This document shows positions 25,436 to 36,611 of a stretch of 40,982 bases of DNA, one piece after another. Within the stretch, counting starts at the first letter, position 1; the number at the start of each line of letters is the position of its first letter. The notes beneath the pieces are model-generated. The model made no database searches. It saw only the letters and a program-made list of their open reading frames with translations, and was not told the origin of the DNA. This stretch comes from a gamma proteobacterium HTCC5015. Its GTDB lineage: Bacteria > Pseudomonadota > Gammaproteobacteria > HTCC5015. Position numbers and translations under genes: made by a program. The stretch is taken from the NCBI GenBank assembly GCA_000155715.1, contig DS990613.1, positions 1 through 40,982 of the forward strand, in the 5' to 3' direction.

Positions 25436-25816
25436 ATGGCCGTTACTAAAGACGAAATCCTTGAAGCGATTGCCAACATGTCCGTAATGGAAGTTGTTGA
25501 GCTGATCAGCGACATGGAAGAGAAATTTGGCGTAGAAGCTGCTGCTGCCGCTGCTCCTGTTGTTATGGCAGGTGGCGACGCTGGTGGTGCTGCCGCTGAA
25601 GAGAAAACCGAGTTTGATGTTGTAATGACGAGCTTCGGCGACAACAAAGTTGGCGCTATTAAAGCCGTTCGCGCAATCACAGGCTTGGGTCTGAAAGAAG
25701 CCAAAGAAATGGTGGAAGGTGCGCCTGCCACTGTTAAAGAAGGCGCTTCTAAAGAAGACGCTGAAGAAGCTAAGAAGCAGCTTGAAGAAGCAGGTGCTTC
25801 TGTTGAGCTTAAGTAA
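25436..25816 (+). CDS. rplL: Large ribosomal subunit protein bL12 (L7/L12)
   Basis: Stalk protein that recruits translational GTPases. The 126 residues consist of the N-terminal dimerisation domain, an Ala/Gly hinge (about 36-52) and the C-terminal domain with [23 protein letters not shown] precedes the ATG. It is the last ribosomal gene before the attenuator region and rpoB. Confidence 0.98.
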   Translation: MAVTKDEILEAIANMSVMEVVELISDMEEKFGVEAAAAAAPVVMAGGDAGGAAAEEKTEFDVVMTSFGDNKVGAIKAVRAITGLGLKEAKEMVEGAPATVKEGASKEDAEEAKKQLEEAGASVELK

Positions 25817-25842
25817 TTCAATTGTATTTGATCAATTGAATT
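25815..25842 (+). promoter_or_regulatory. Hairpin directly after rplL
   Basis: AATTCAATTG (25815-25824) and CAATTGAATT (25833-25842) form a perfect 10-bp inverted repeat that starts at the rplL stop codon. It is AT-rich and lacks a T run. It may be an mRNA processing or stability element, like the RNase III site between rplL and rpoB in E. coli. Confidence 0.6.
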
Positions 25843-25850
25843 GGCAGTAC

Positions 25851-25907
25851 GCGGCCTGATTTAGATCGGGCCGCTGGGCTGGTCCCCCTTTTGGGGGCCG
25901 GCCTTTT
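25851..25907 (+). terminator. Two stacked GC-rich hairpins, probable attenuator between rplL and rpoB
   Basis: First hairpin GCGGCCTGAT-TTAG-ATCGGGCCGC (25851-25874). The second pairs GGCTGG..CCCCC (25877-25888) with GGGGG.CGGCC (25893-25903) over a TTTT loop and is followed by four T. A short T tract suggests partial termination. In E. coli an attenuator at this place lowers rpoBC transcription relative to rplJL. A third small stem, CCCG/CGGG, follows. Confidence 0.7.
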
Positions 25908-25991
25908 CCCGTTTAAGCGGGTTCTTTACCACTGAGTGCTGTCGACCGAGTGCTTATCGGTAAAGAACCCCCGAGTGAAAGAGGAACACAG

Positions 25992-28900
25992 ATGGCGTAT
26001 TCGTTCACTGATAAAAAGCGCGTTCGCAAGGACTTTGGCAAACGCCCAACGATCCTGGAAGTCCCGTTTCTACTCGCGACTCAAATTGAGTCATACCGCG
26101 AGTTTTTACAGCTGGATAAGGCGTCCGACAAGCGCGACCCAATGGGTCTGCATGCGGCCTTCAGTTCCGTATTCCCCATTGTTAGCTATTCAGGTCATGT
26201 AAGCCTGGAATATGTCAGCTACCGCTTGGGTGAGCCGGAGTTCGATGTGCGCGAGTGTAAGGTGCGTGGCTCTACTTACGCGTCGCCTCTGCGTGTCAAT
26301 GTTCGCTTGGTTATCCGCGATAAGGACAACCAAGAAAAGATCAAAGAGATCAAAGAGCAAGAAGTCTACATGGGCGAAATGCCCCTGATGACGGATACCG
26401 GCACTTTTGTTATTAACGGTACAGAGCGCGTTATCGTATCGCAGTTGCACCGCTCGCCCGGTGTGTTCTTCGATCACGACAAAGGCAAGTCGCACTCTTC
26501 GGGCAAGCTGCTGTTCTCAGCGCGCGTCATCCCCTACCGTGGCTCGTGGTTGGACTTTGAGTTCGATCCTAAAGACTGCCTGTTTGTGCGCATCGACCGT
26601 CGCCGTAAATTGCCCGCGACGATTCTGTTGCGCTCGCTCGGTTACGACAATGTCCAGATTCTGGATATGTTCTTCGAGAAGAACAATTTGCACGTCGGCA
26701 AAGAAAACTGCGAGCTCGAGCTGGTGCCCGAGCGTTTGCGTGGTGAGATTGCTAGCTTCGATATTAAATCGGGCAAGAAAGTGGTGGTCGAGACCGGTCG
26801 CCGCATTACCATGCGCCACATTCGCGAGCTTGAAAAAGACGGCGTCAACAAGCTAGAAGTGCCCGATGAGTGGTTGTTGGGCAAGCGTCTCGCTCACGAC
26901 GTGGTCGACTCGGCGACAGGTGAATTGCTGATTCCCGCCAACGGTGAGCTGACCGAAGAGCGCTTGACGCAAATTCGCGATGCCAAGATCAAAGATTTCC
27001 AAGTGCTGTACACCAACGACTTGGATCACGGCCCCTACATTTCTCATACGCTCGATATCGATCCCAGTACGACAGAGCTCGAAGCTCAGGTCGAGATCTA
27101 TCGCATGATGCGTCCCGGTGAGCCGCCTACGAAAGACGCGGCGCAAGCGCTGTTTAAGAACTTGTTCTTTAGCGAAGATCGCTACGATCTGTCGGCGGTA
27201 GGTCGCATGAAGTTTAATCGTCGCCTCGGTCGTGAGGAAGTGACTGGCGCCGGTACGCTCAGCGACGAAGACGTGCTCGACGTGATGCACGAGATCATCA
27301 ACATCCGCAACGGCAACGGCCAAGTCGATGACATCGATCACTTGGGCAACCGCCGCGTGCGCTGTGTGGGCGAAATGGCAGAAAATGCCTTCCGCGTTGG
27401 TTTGGTTCGCGTTGAGCGCGCGGTGAAAGAGCGTTTGTCGCTGGTAGAGTCTGAGGGCTTGGTGCCCCAAGATATCATCAACGCTAAGCCGGTATCCGCT
27501 GCCGTTAAAGAGTTCTTTGGTTCGTCGCAGCTGTCTCAGTTCATGGACCAAAACAACCCGTTGTCGGAAGTGACTCACAAACGCCGCGTCTCGGCACTGG
27601 GCCCCGGCGGTCTTACGCGTGAGCGCGCTGGCTTTGAGGTGCGCGATGTTCACGCCACTCACTATGGTCGCGTATGTCCCATTGAGACACCTGAAGGCCC
27701 CAATATTGGCTTGATCAATTCGCTGGCCGTTTACGCGCGCACGAATGAGTACGGCTTCATCGAAACGCCCTACCGCAAAGTGGTTGACGGTGTCGCTACC
27801 AGTGAAGTGGAGTACTTGTCGGCGATTGAAGAAAACCGCTTCGTAATTGCACAGGCGAACGCGCCGATGGATGAGAAAGGGCGTTTCAATAACGACTTGA
27901 TCTCTTGCCGTCACATGAATGAATTTACCATGTCGACACCCGATAAGGTGCAGTACATGGACGTGTCGCCTCGTCAGATTGTGTCTGTGGCGGCCTCGAT
28001 TATTCCATTCCTTGAGCACGATGACGCGAACCGCGCATTGATGGGCTCAAACATGCAGCGCCAGGCCGTTCCCACATTGCGTGCGGACAAGCCTTTGGTG
28101 GGCACGGGTATGGAGCGAACGGTAGCGGTCGATTCCGGTGCGGCGGTTAAAGCCGAGCGCGGTGGTTTTGTCGATTCCGTTGACGCCGCTCGTGTTGTGA
28201 TTCGAGTTAATGATGACGAGACCATCGCCGGTGAGACGGGTGTCGACATCTACAACCTGACGAAATACACGCGCTCTAACCAGAATACCTGTGTCAATCA
28301 GCGCCCCTTGGTGCGCCCCGGCGATGTCATCGCTCGTGGTGATATTTTGGCCGATGGTCCGTCAACTGACTTGGGTGAGTTGGCGCTGGGTCAAAACATG
28401 CTTGTGGCGTTCATGCCTTGGCACGGCTACAACTTTGAGGATTCCATCCTCGTGTCAGAGCGCGTTGTAAAAGAAGATCGCTTTACAACCATTCACATTG
28501 AAGAGCTGACCTGTGTCTGCCGAGACACCAAGTTAGGTGCCGAAGAAATCACAGCGGATATTCCCAATGTCTCTGAGCAATTGCTCAGCAAGCTGGATGA
28601 GTCAGGCATTGTTTATGTTGGCGCCGAAGTGAAGCCCAACGATATTCTGGTCGGCAAGGTGACGCCCAAGGGCGAAACCCAGTTGACGCCAGAGGAAAAA
28701 CTGCTGCGCGCCATTTTTGGTGAGAAAGCGTCTGATGTGAAAGACACCTCGCTGCGCATTGGCTCCGGTGTTCACGGCACGGTTATCGATGTGCGCGTCT
28801 TTACTCGCGATGGCGTCGAGAAAGACGAGCGCGCCAAATCGATCGAGCGCATTGAGCTTGAGCAGGTCCGCCAAGATCTCAACGATCAACTTCGCATTGT

Positions 28901-30059
28901 CGAAGGCGATATGTTTGCTCGTGTTGAGCGTTTGCTCGTGGGGCAAACGGTTGACGGCGGCCCTCGCGGCATCAAGAAGGGTGACAAGCTAACGGCTGAA
29001 CAGCTTAGCGAAGTTGAGCACGACAAGTGGTTTGAAATTCGTCTGCGCGATGAAGAGGCGAGCAAGTCTCTAGAAGGCATGAAGGCGACGCTGGAAGGCT
29101 TCCGCGAAGAGACAGATCGTCGCTTCGAGCACAAAAAATCTAAGGTCACTGCGGGCGATGAGCTCCAGCCTGGCGTTCAGAAGATGGTTAAGGTCTACGT
29201 GGCTGTTAAGCGTCGTCTGCAGCCCGGTGACAAAATGGCGGGTCGCCACGGTAACAAAGGTGTGATCTCACGCGTTGTACCTGTGGAAGACATGCCCTAT
29301 GGCGAAGATGGTCGCCCCGTCGATGTCGTTCTAAACCCCTTGGGCGTACCCTCGCGGATGAACATCGGTCAGATCCTTGAAACACACTTGGGTTGGGCCG
29401 CGCGTGGTTTGGGTCACCGTATCGAAGAAATGCTTGAACAGCAGAAGAAGGCAAAAGATCTGCGCGATTTCTTCGACAAGATCTATAACCACCGAGACAA
29501 AAAGCTCGATCTCAAACAGTTTAATGACGACGAGATCTTCGCGCTTGCCGAGAATCTCAAGGGTGGTGTGCCCATGGCAACGCCCGTTTTCGACGGCGCG
29601 GAAGAGCCTGAAGTGCGTCAAATGCTGAAATTGGCGGGCTTGCCAGAGAGCGGCCAAACTCGTTTGATCGATGGCCGCACGGGTGAGTACTTCGAGCGCC
29701 CCGTCACGGTGGGCTACATGTACATGCTCAAGCTCAACCACTTGGTGGATGACAAGATGCACGCCCGTTCTACCGGTCCTTACTCGCTGGTCACTCAGCA
29801 GCCGCTGGGTGGTAAGGCGCAGTTCGGTGGTCAGCGCTTCGGTGAGATGGAGGTCTGGGCACTTGAGGCCTACGGTGCCGCCTACACATTGCAAGAGATG
29901 CTCACCGTTAAATCGGATGATGTGAACGGTCGTAATAAGCTGTACAAGAACATCGTCGATGGCGAACATCGCATGGAGCCGGGCATGCCCGAATCCTTCA
30001 ACGTTCTGCTCAAAGAGATCCGTTCACTGGGTCTGAATATTGAGCTGGAAAACGACTAA
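25992..30059 (+). CDS. rpoB: DNA-directed RNA polymerase subunit beta
   Basis: Forms one pincer and much of the catalytic cleft of RNA polymerase. I start at ATG 25992 (AGAGGAACACAG before it), giving 1355 residues ([19 protein letters not shown]). The reading from 25950 adds 14 residues not found in the family. The rifampicin region shows Q513, D516, H526 and S531 in E. coli numbering, all wild type, and the local numbering coincides. The C-terminal [20 protein letters not shown] block is present. rpoC starts 25 bp downstream. Confidence 0.99.
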   Translation: MAYSFTDKKRVRKDFGKRPTILEVPFLLATQIESYREFLQLDKASDKRDPMGLHAAFSSVFPIVSYSGHVSLEYVSYRLGEPEFDVRECKVRGSTYASPLRVNVRLVIRDKDNQEKIKEIKEQEVYMGEMPLMTDTGTFVINGTERVIVSQLHRSPGVFFDHDKGKSHSSGKLLFSARVIPYRGSWLDFEFDPKDCLFVRIDRRRKLPATILLRSLGYDNVQILDMFFEKNNLHVGKENCELELVPERLRGEIASFDIKSGKKVVVETGRRITMRHIRELEKDGVNKLEVPDEWLLGKRLAHDVVDSATGELLIPANGELTEERLTQIRDAKIKDFQVLYTNDLDHGPYISHTLDIDPSTTELEAQVEIYRMMRPGEPPTKDAAQALFKNLFFSEDRYDLSAVGRMKFNRRLGREEVTGAGTLSDEDVLDVMHEIINIRNGNGQVDDIDHLGNRRVRCVGEMAENAFRVGLVRVERAVKERLSLVESEGLVPQDIINAKPVSAAVKEFFGSSQLSQFMDQNNPLSEVTHKRRVSALGPGGLTRERAGFEVRDVHATHYGRVCPIETPEGPNIGLINSLAVYARTNEYGFIETPYRKVVDGVATSEVEYLSAIEENRFVIAQANAPMDEKGRFNNDLISCRHMNEFTMSTPDKVQYMDVSPRQIVSVAASIIPFLEHDDANRALMGSNMQRQAVPTLRADKPLVGTGMERTVAVDSGAAVKAERGGFVDSVDAARVVIRVNDDETIAGETGVDIYNLTKYTRSNQNTCVNQRPLVRPGDVIARGDILADGPSTDLGELALGQNMLVAFMPWHGYNFEDSILVSERVVKEDRFTTIHIEELTCVCRDTKLGAEEITADIPNVSEQLLSKLDESGIVYVGAEVKPNDILVGKVTPKGETQLTPEEKLLRAIFGEKASDVKDTSLRIGSGVHGTVIDVRVFTRDGVEKDERAKSIERIELEQVRQDLNDQLRIVEGDMFARVERLLVGQTVDGGPRGIKKGDKLTAEQLSEVEHDKWFEIRLRDEEASKSLEGMKATLEGFREETDRRFEHKKSKVTAGDELQPGVQKMVKVYVAVKRRLQPGDKMAGRHGNKGVISRVVPVEDMPYGEDGRPVDVVLNPLGVPSRMNIGQILETHLGWAARGLGHRIEEMLEQQKKAKDLRDFFDKIYNHRDKKLDLKQFNDDEIFALAENLKGGVPMATPVFDGAEEPEVRQMLKLAGLPESGQTRLIDGRTGEYFERPVTVGYMYMLKLNHLVDDKMHARSTGPYSLVTQQPLGGKAQFGGQRFGEMEVWALEAYGAAYTLQEMLTVKSDDVNGRNKLYKNIVDGEHRMEPGMPESFNVLLKEIRSLGLNIELEND

Positions 30060-30084
30060 GGCGAGCGGAGCAGAGGATAGAGAA

Positions 30085-33000
30085 ATGAAAGATTTGCTGA
30101 ACCTGTTAAAACAGAACGATAACAGCGATGAGTTTGATGCGATCCGCGTGGGATTGGCGTCCCCCGATATGATCCGCTCTTGGTCTTATGGCGAAGTGAA
30201 AAAGCCCGAGACCATCAACTACCGTACCTTTAAGCCCGAGCGCGACGGTCTTTTCTGCGCCAAAATTTTTGGCCCCGTAAAAGATTACGAGTGCTTGTGT
30301 GGCAAGTACAAGCGCCTCAAGCACCGCGGTGTCGTGTGTGAGAAGTGTGGCGTTGAGGTGACTTTATCTAAAGTGCGCCGCGATCGCATGGGTCACATTG
30401 ACCTAGCTGCGCCTGTGGCTCACATCTGGTTTTTGAAGTCACTGCCCTCGCGCATCGGTCTGCTCTTGGACATGACATTGCGCGAAATCGAGCGCGTGCT
30501 GTACTACGAGGCGTTTATCGTACTCGACCCTGGCATGACTCCTCTAGAGCAGGGCCAGCTGTTGAATGACGAAGGCTACCTCGACGCTTTGGAGCAGTAC
30601 GGTGATGACTTCAAGGCCTTGATGGGCGCTGAAGCGATTTATTACTTGTTGAAAGACATTCAATTGGAAGAAGAGCGACAGGTGCTGCGCGAAGAGCTTG
30701 AAAGCACCCGCTCGGAAGCCAAGCAAAAGCGCATTGGTAAGCGCCTTAAGCTGGTGGAGTCTTTCCTGGAGTCGGGCAACAAGCCCGAGCACATGGTGAT
30801 GACGGTATTGCCCGTTTTGCCACCCGACTTGCGTCCGCTGGTACCGCTGGACGGTGGTCGCTTTGCGACATCGGATCTTAACGATCTCTACCGCCGTGTG
30901 ATTAACCGCAACAACCGTTTGCGTCGTCTGTTGGAGCTCAATGCTCCTGATATCATCGTGCGCAACGAAAAGCGTATGTTGCAAGAATCGGTGGATGCGC
31001 TGTTAGATAACGGTCGTCGAGGCCGCGCCATCACGGGCTCCAATAAGCGTCCTTTGAAGTCTTTGGCCGATATGATCAAAGGCAAGCAGGGTCGCTTCCG
31101 TCAGAATTTGTTGGGTAAGCGTGTCGACTACTCGGGTCGCTCCGTGATTGTTGTTGGCCCAACCCTGCGTCTACACCAGTGTGGTATTCCCAAGAAGATG
31201 GCGCTGGAGCTGTTCAAGCCCTTTATCTTCTCCAAGCTGCACCTGCGCGGTTTGGCGACGACGATTAAAGCGGCCAAGAAACTGGTCGAGCGCGAAGGGC
31301 CAGAGGTATGGGATATTCTCGAAGAGGTTATTCGAGAGCACCCCATCATGCTCAACCGCGCGCCGACGTTGCACCGCTTGGGTATTCAGGCCTTTGAGCC
31401 GGTCTTGATTGAAGGCAAGGCCATTCAATTGCACCCCTTGGTGTGTGCCGCCTTTAACGCCGACTTTGACGGCGACCAAATGGCTGTCCACGTGCCGCTA
31501 TCTATCGAAGCACAGCTCGAAGCTCGCGCTTTGATGATGGCCTCGAACAATATTCTGTCGCCCGCCAATGGCGAGCCCATCATTGTGCCCTCTCAAGATA
31601 TCGTCTTGGGCTTGTACTACATGACGCGCGAATCGATTGGCGCCAAAGGCGAAGGCATGTTGTTCACCAACGTTTCCGAGGCGCACCGCGCCTACGATGC
31701 GGGTGTTGTCTCCCTGCAAGCCAAGGTGAAGTGTCGTCTTGAAGAAGTGGTGCTCGACGAAGAGGGCAATCGCAGTGTGAGTACTACGGTTCGGGATACG
31801 ACCGTTGGCCGAGCTATTTTGTCTGAAATTCTGCCCGAGGGGCTAGGCTTTGAGTACATCAATCGCAGCATGGGCAAAAAGCAGATTTCTGCCGTGCTCA
31901 ACGCTTGCTATCGCGAAGTGGGGCTGAAAGCCACCGTCGTGTTTGCCGACCAACTGATGTACACCGGTTACAAGTACGCGACGCGTGCTGCGGTGTCTAT
32001 CGGTGCTGACGATATGGTGGTCCCCAAGGAAAAGGCCAGCATTATCGAAGCGGCAGAAGCCGAAGTGAAAGAGATCGAAAACCAGTATGCCTCGGGTCTG
32101 GTGACTCAGGGCGAGCGCTACAACAAAGTGGTTGATATCTGGTCGCACACCAATGACCAGGTTGCCAACGCCATGATGTCTAAGCTCGGTAAAGAGACGG
32201 CAGTCGACGCCGACGGCAATGAGGTAGAGCAGGATTCATTTAACTCTATCTTTATGATGGCCGACTCGGGTGCGCGGGGTTCCGCAGCTCAGATTCGTCA
32301 GTTGGCGGGTATGCGTGGCTTGATGGCCAAGCCCGATGGTTCCATTATCGAAACGCCCATTACGGCCAACTTCCGCGAAGGTCTGAACGTACTGCAGTAC
32401 TTCATCTCGACGCACGGTGCGCGTAAAGGTCTGGCGGATACGGCATTGAAGACGGCGAACTCGGGTTACTTGACGCGTCGCTTGGTCGACGTTGCGCAAG
32501 ACTTGGTGGTCACCGAAGAGGACTGCGGCACAGAGAACGGCATTTTGATGACGCCCATCATTGAAGGTGGCGATGTTGTCGAACCCTTGCGCGAGCGCGT
32601 ACTGGGACGTGTGACGGCCGAACCTGTCTATGCGCCCAATAGTGATGCAGTGGTTGTTGAAGCCGGCGTCATGCTGACGGAAAAAATCTGTGATCAGTTT
32701 GAGTCAGAAGGCATTGACGAGGTGAAGGTGCGCTCTGCGATCACCTGTGAGACTCGCTACGGCATTTGTGCCAAGTGTTACGGTCGCGATTTGGCCCGTG
32801 GCCACGTGGTGAATCCCGGTGAATCGGTTGGCGTTATTGCCGCTCAGTCCATTGGTGAGCCCGGTACTCAGTTGACCATGCGTACTTTCCACATCGGTGG
32901 TGCCGCATCGCGTGCCGCTGCAGTGAATAGCGTAGAAGTGAAAAACGCTGGCACGATTCGCCTGCACAACCTGAAAACCATTAAGCACGCCAGCAGTGGT

Positions 33001-34335
33001 AAGTTGATTGCGGTGTCTCGCTCGGGTGAGATAGGTGTGCTCGACGATAACGGTCGCGAGCGCGAGCGCTACAAGCTGCCCTACGGTGCTGAGCTGAGTG
33101 TTGCCGACGGCGAGAACGTCGATTCCGGTCAGCGCGTAGCGACTTGGGATCCGCACACTCACCCTGTTGTGACAGAGGTAGAGGGTAAGGTTCAGTTCTC
33201 TGACTTTATCGAAGGCGTGACCATCGATAACCAGGTCGACGAGATTACGGGCCTAAGCTCTAAGGTCGTGATCGATCCCAAGAAGCGCAGCTCGGCAGGT
33301 AAAGATCTCAAGCCGACCGTTCGCTTGATCGACGACAAGGGTGAGCCTCTCAATATTCCCGGTACGGATATTCCCGCCCAGTACTCGCTGCCCGGCGAGG
33401 CGATTGTCGGCCTCGAAGATGGCGATACGGTTGCCGTGGGTGACGTTATCGCGCGTATTCCGCAAGAGTCTTCCAAGACTCGCGATATTACGGGTGGTCT
33501 GCCACGCGTGGCGGATTTGTTCGAGGCGCGCAAACCCAAAGAGCCCGCTATCTTGGCAGCTCGAACGGGTACGGTTGGCTTTGGTAAAGAAACCAAAGGT
33601 AAGGTTCGCCTGACCATTACTGATGAGCACGGCGAAGTTTACGAAGAGCTGATTCCCAAGTGGCGCAACATCAATGTGTTCGAAGGTGAGCACGTCGAGC
33701 GCGGCGAAGAAGTCTGTGACGGTGAGTTGAACCCTCACGATATTCTCAGCTTGCAGGGCGCGACTCGCTTGTCCGAGTACTTGGTCAAAGAGATTCAAGA
33801 TGTCTACCGCCTGCAGGGTGTAAAAATCAACGATAAGCACATCGAAGTGATTAACCGTCAGATGATGCGCAAAGTTGAAATCACCGACGCTGGGGATAGC
33901 TCGTTCTTGAAAGGTGAGCAAGTCGAGTACGCACGCGTTCTCGATGCCAACGACAAGCTGGAAGCGGAAGGCAAAGAGCTGGCACAGTTCGAGCGCGTGT
34001 TGTTGGGTATCACCAAGGCCTCGCTCGTGACCGAGTCTTTCGTATCGGCGGCCTCTTTCCAAGAGACCACGCGCGTTCTCACCGAGGCTTCGGTCCGCGG
34101 TGCTCGCGACGATCTGCGCGGCTTGAAAGAAAACGTCATTGTGGGTCGCTTGATCCCCGCTGGTACGGGCTTGGCCTATCACGACGAGCGTCGCCGCAAG
34201 CGCGAAGGTGGCATGCTCGACATCGAACAGGGCTTTGCCGAAGAGATGGCGGCCATGCAGGCCTCGGCAGAAGAGGATGCAGTAGAAGTCGTGATCGAGC
34301 CCGAGAGCGAAGATACCCCGCCACAAGCGGAGTAA
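30085..34335 (+). CDS. rpoC: DNA-directed RNA polymerase subunit beta'
   Basis: Carries the RNA polymerase active site. I start at ATG 30085 (AGAGGATAGAGAA), giving 1416 residues. Zinc ribbon Cys70, 72, 85 and 88; catalytic Mg triad in NADFDGD (458-464); trigger-loop region [11 protein letters not shown]. The C-terminus ends in an acidic tail ([17 protein letters not shown]). A strong terminator follows, cutting this operon off from rpsL, which in many relatives comes directly after rpoC. Confidence 0.99.
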   Translation: MKDLLNLLKQNDNSDEFDAIRVGLASPDMIRSWSYGEVKKPETINYRTFKPERDGLFCAKIFGPVKDYECLCGKYKRLKHRGVVCEKCGVEVTLSKVRRDRMGHIDLAAPVAHIWFLKSLPSRIGLLLDMTLREIERVLYYEAFIVLDPGMTPLEQGQLLNDEGYLDALEQYGDDFKALMGAEAIYYLLKDIQLEEERQVLREELESTRSEAKQKRIGKRLKLVESFLESGNKPEHMVMTVLPVLPPDLRPLVPLDGGRFATSDLNDLYRRVINRNNRLRRLLELNAPDIIVRNEKRMLQESVDALLDNGRRGRAITGSNKRPLKSLADMIKGKQGRFRQNLLGKRVDYSGRSVIVVGPTLRLHQCGIPKKMALELFKPFIFSKLHLRGLATTIKAAKKLVEREGPEVWDILEEVIREHPIMLNRAPTLHRLGIQAFEPVLIEGKAIQLHPLVCAAFNADFDGDQMAVHVPLSIEAQLEARALMMASNNILSPANGEPIIVPSQDIVLGLYYMTRESIGAKGEGMLFTNVSEAHRAYDAGVVSLQAKVKCRLEEVVLDEEGNRSVSTTVRDTTVGRAILSEILPEGLGFEYINRSMGKKQISAVLNACYREVGLKATVVFADQLMYTGYKYATRAAVSIGADDMVVPKEKASIIEAAEAEVKEIENQYASGLVTQGERYNKVVDIWSHTNDQVANAMMSKLGKETAVDADGNEVEQDSFNSIFMMADSGARGSAAQIRQLAGMRGLMAKPDGSIIETPITANFREGLNVLQYFISTHGARKGLADTALKTANSGYLTRRLVDVAQDLVVTEEDCGTENGILMTPIIEGGDVVEPLRERVLGRVTAEPVYAPNSDAVVVEAGVMLTEKICDQFESEGIDEVKVRSAITCETRYGICAKCYGRDLARGHVVNPGESVGVIAAQSIGEPGTQLTMRTFHIGGAASRAAAVNSVEVKNAGTIRLHNLKTIKHASSGKLIAVSRSGEIGVLDDNGRERERYKLPYGAELSVADGENVDSGQRVATWDPHTHPVVTEVEGKVQFSDFIEGVTIDNQVDEITGLSSKVVIDPKKRSSAGKDLKPTVRLIDDKGEPLNIPGTDIPAQYSLPGEAIVGLEDGDTVAVGDVIARIPQESSKTRDITGGLPRVADLFEARKPKEPAILAARTGTVGFGKETKGKVRLTITDEHGEVYEELIPKWRNINVFEGEHVERGEEVCDGELNPHDILSLQGATRLSEYLVKEIQDVYRLQGVKINDKHIEVINRQMMRKVEITDAGDSSFLKGEQVEYARVLDANDKLEAEGKELAQFERVLLGITKASLVTESFVSAASFQETTRVLTEASVRGARDDLRGLKENVIVGRLIPAGTGLAYHDERRRKREGGMLDIEQGFAEEMAAMQASAEEDAVEVVIEPESEDTPPQAE

Positions 34336-34359
34336 GATTCAGTCTCTTGAGAAACTGTG

Positions 34360-34386
34360 AAGCGGGCTTTATGCCCGCTTTTTTTT
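34360..34386 (+). terminator. Rho-independent terminator after rpoC
   Basis: AAGCGGGC (34360-34367), loop TTTAT, GCCCGCTT (34373-34380), then six more T. It ends the rplKAJL-rpoBC transcript and marks the left edge of the AT-richer insertion. Confidence 0.95.
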
Positions 34387-34573
34387 GGATATTGGGTTCT
34401 CATGTTGACACGGCATAAGTGCTGGTGATGGGGCTTGTTTGTTATGATTTATTCGCGGAATTTTTGGAGCAGACGCCATCATTTAGCACGCGCGCTTCTT
34501 TAGGTTGGCTGAGTAACGCCTGTTGTGGACTTCATGTGTTTCGTATCCGGCAACTGTTGATAGGATGGTTCTA

Positions 34574-34972
34574 ATGATAAAGCGCTTATATGAATGCCTT
34601 TATGTAAATCTATATCAGTGGAGCGTTAAGCTTGAAGGTGTAGGCGAAAGTGCGCTTCACAGCTGGAATGCTTCTTTTATGCTGGCGTCTCTAATTTTTA
34701 TAAATCTAACTACAGTTATATCCGTTGTTCATGTTTTCACTGGTTGGGGTTTCCCTGATTCGGGCGTATGTAAAATAGCTTTTGTTGGCTTAATGGGCCT
34801 TACGTCAATACTTAATTATAAGTATTTTACTTTTAAAGATCGGTATATCGAACTGGTTAGGCAGTACCAGTCTCATGGAATGATATCCAGTTATATTGTT
34901 GGGTTTTCCGTCCTTGGGTCGATAACACTGCTTTTTCTTGTGTGGTTTGTTGGTTTGGAAGTGAAGGTGTGA
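34574..34972 (+). CDS. Hypothetical multi-pass membrane protein
   Basis: Unrecognised 132-residue protein. I start at ATG 34574 (AGGA about 10 bases upstream). Three to four hydrophobic segments are visible: about 31-52, 62-80 and 105-127. Between the second and third lies the basic/aromatic loop NYKYFTFKDRYIELVRQYQSH. The codon use is AT-rich and unlike rpoC. It is the first gene of the accessory block between rpoC and rpsL. Nothing shows its function; it is not related by sequence to the B-type membrane proteins downstream. Confidence 0.55.
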   Translation: MIKRLYECLYVNLYQWSVKLEGVGESALHSWNASFMLASLIFINLTTVISVVHVFTGWGFPDSGVCKIAFVGLMGLTSILNYKYFTFKDRYIELVRQYQSHGMISSYIVGFSVLGSITLLFLVWFVGLEVKV

Positions 34973-35314
34973 GTGATTAGTCTATTGCACAAGAGGAGTG
35001 AGCGTGAGGGAAGTTCTCCCCCTAGTGCTGAAGCTGGCGATACTGCTGCGCAGTATTTAGTTTATCAAGTTGTAAGCTCGGAGTGGAATGAAGAGTGAAA
35101 AGCAAGAGCTGGCCTGTTTTCTCTATGTTTTGTGGTGATGGAGTGGCAGCCAGTGTGGCGTTTATTTTACGTATTGCAGGTGATGGTGCTGACTGGGGGC
35201 TTTGTTGAATAATCGAGGTCAGAGTAAATTTTCAGGCCTCGATTACTCACGTGTTGCTACTGTTGGCCGCTAATAACACCGCTCCTGTAACTGGGATGAA
35301 ATTCTGAAAGGTAG
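34973..35314 (+). other. Non-coding AT-rich gap with possible IS relic
   Basis: No convincing gene in these 342 bases. It contains a small hairpin ATACTGC-TGC-GCAGTAT (35040-35056) and, from 35198, a stretch resembling an IS903/IS5-type terminal repeat, followed by AATCGAGG...CCTCGATT (35211-35244). The ribosome site of the C1 pseudogene (AAAGG) is at the right edge. Confidence 0.6.
35198..35214 (+). repeat. IS903/IS5-like terminal repeat relic (solo end)
   Basis: GGCTTTGTTGAATAATC differs from the IS903 terminal repeat (GGCTTTGTTGAATAAATC, from memory) by a single missing A. No transposase or partner end was seen nearby, so this would be the scar of an older insertion or a chance match. Confidence 0.35.
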
Positions 35315-35412
35315 ATGATGGTTAGAAGAGTGATTTTTTGGAGCAATTTTGCCTTGAGTTGTGTTTTCCTTGTGGCGCCATACACGGCCATAGCTGTTCC
35401 GGTTGGGCAGTG

Positions 35413-35416
35413 GCAA
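35413..35416. repeat. IS target-site duplication, left copy (GCAA)
   Basis: GCAA immediately before the left IS end, repeated at 36612-36615 after the right end. Deleting one copy with the IS restores the interrupted reading frame. Confidence 0.92.
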
Positions 35417-35456
35417 TGTAATCCCCCCATTTTTAACCGTCCGTATGAGTAGAGGG

Positions 35457-36254
35457 TTAGCTTACTTGTAGCAGTTGGGCAGGTGGGATCCCGCCGATGG
35501 CCGAGTTTGGCCGTTCATTATTGTATTCCCAGAGCCATTGTGTGGCCAGCAGTTGAGCGTGGGGCACGCTGTTGAACTCGTGAAGATCTAACCATTCGTG
35601 GCGTGCGGTTCGGTTAAAACGTTCAATATAGGCATTTTGAGTTGGCTTCCCCGGCTGGATGTAGATCAGTGTTATCCGCTTTCTGTTTGCCCACTCCACC
35701 AAGGCTTGCGAAATGTACTCAGGCCCATTGTCACACCTCAAAGCTGCGGGCTTTCCGCGCCATTCAATGATCTGCTCAAGGGCTCGAATGACTCGGGCCG
35801 TAGGTAGCGAAAGGTCGACCTCAATACCCAAGCCTTCACGATTGTAGTCATCCAGTACATTGAAAGTTCTCACAGTTTTACCGCTGACAAGCTGATCGCT
35901 CATAAAGTCCATCGACCAGACTTGGTTGGGGGCGATCGGCACAGCCAACTCACCGGGATAGTCTCGCTTGATCCGTCGTTTGGGTTTAATCCGCAGGTTT
36001 AATTCGAGTTCGCGATAAATGCGATACACGCGCTTGTGGTTCCATCGATAACCTTTGACGTTGCGCAGGTACAAAAAACACAAGCCAAACCCCCAACGCT
36101 TATGCGTTTGGGTCAGCTTCAGCAGCCAGTCAGCAATGACGGCGTTCTCACCACCTAGCACAGGCTGGTAGCGGTAACAGGTCTCGCTGATACTGTAGAC
36201 CTCGCAGGCCAGTCGAATGCTGATGCCATGCTTGGCCACACCGCTCTTGGCCAT
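35457..36254 (-). CDS. IS3-family transposase OrfB (integrase core)
   Basis: DDE recombinase domain, 265 residues from the internal ATG at 36254. An HTH_21-like region (KRWGFGLCFLYLRNVKGYRWNHKRVYRIY) is followed by the rve core. The triad is Asp in VWSMDFMSD, Asp in LRCDNGPEY and Glu in AYIERFNRTARHEW, with the usual D-E spacing. The C-terminal YNNERPNSAIGG block is intact. In IS3 elements the active enzyme is the OrfAB fusion made by -1 frameshifting. Here that would be 361 residues, joining OrfA at 36281. The separate ATG lies inside the frameshift-stimulating stem. Confidence 0.95.
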   Translation of the reverse strand: MAKSGVAKHGISIRLACEVYSISETCYRYQPVLGGENAVIADWLLKLTQTHKRWGFGLCFLYLRNVKGYRWNHKRVYRIYRELELNLRIKPKRRIKRDYPGELAVPIAPNQVWSMDFMSDQLVSGKTVRTFNVLDDYNREGLGIEVDLSLPTARVIRALEQIIEWRGKPAALRCDNGPEYISQALVEWANRKRITLIYIQPGKPTQNAYIERFNRTARHEWLDLHEFNSVPHAQLLATQWLWEYNNERPNSAIGGIPPAQLLQVS

Positions 36255-36287
36255 CTCTCGACGGGAAGATGGCCTTACAGCTTTCCC
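36249..36287 (-). promoter_or_regulatory. Programmed -1 ribosomal frameshift signal of the IS
   Basis: On the minus strand: slippery heptamer G GGA AAG in the orfA frame (36287-36281), a 6-nt spacer containing the orfA stop codon, then a stem GGCCATCT/AGATGGCC of 8 perfect pairs with a 10-nt loop (36274-36249). Heptamer class and spacing match known IS3-family frameshift sites. A shift here reads directly into orfB. Confidence 0.9.
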
Positions 36288-36541
36288 TCAAGCGCTTCCT
36301 GACGAAGATCCGCTTTGATCCGCTCTTCGGCGTACATTTTCTTGAGCCGAGCATTCTCCGCCTCTAGCTCTTTCATACGTTTCATTAGAGACGCGTCCAT
36401 GCCGCCAAACTTGGCCCGCCACCGGTAGACCAACGCCGTGCTGACGTTGTGCTCTCGGGCTAACTCAGCCACCGGTACGCCCGCTTCGTGCTGTTTTAAA
36501 ATCGCCAGAATCTGGCTGTCGGAAAATCGAGACTTCTTCAT
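36275..36541 (-). CDS. IS3-family OrfA (DNA-binding, HTH)
   Basis: An 88-residue protein beginning MKKSRFSDSQILAILKQHEA. It has a helix-turn-helix (VAELAREHNVSTALVYRW) then a leucine-zipper-like helix (MKRMKELEAENARLKKMYAE). It binds the IS ends and acts as regulator; as the N-terminus of OrfAB it targets the transposase. AAGGAG precedes the ATG. The stop TAA (36277-36275) follows the slippery heptamer by three bases. Confidence 0.95.
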   Translation of the reverse strand: MKKSRFSDSQILAILKQHEAGVPVAELAREHNVSTALVYRWRAKFGGMDASLMKRMKELEAENARLKKMYAEERIKADLRQEALEGKL

Positions 36542-36611
36542 TATTCGCTCCTTATGCGATCATTGTAAAAGTCTCTACTCAAAACCTCGATGGTTTTTTG
36601 GGGGGATTACA

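Larger units (their letters stand above)
35417..36611 (-). mobile_element. Complete IS3-family insertion sequence, 1195 bp
   Basis: Ends are TGTAATCCCCCCA on the left (35417-35429) and its exact reverse complement on the right (36599-36611). A second shared inner block TGAGTAGAG lies about 30 bp in from each end. Target duplication GCAA lies at 35413-35416 and 36612-36615. It encodes orfA and orfB on the minus strand with a programmed frameshift signal. All parts are intact, so it looks active or recently active. The orfA sequence and 4-bp duplication fit the IS407/IS51-like part of the family; the exact group needs a database search. Confidence 0.96.

Noticed and set aside
26853-28019. 388-codon minus-strand frame inside rpoB
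   Set aside because: Antisense shadow of a highly conserved gene with strong codon bias; His/Arg/Gln-rich.
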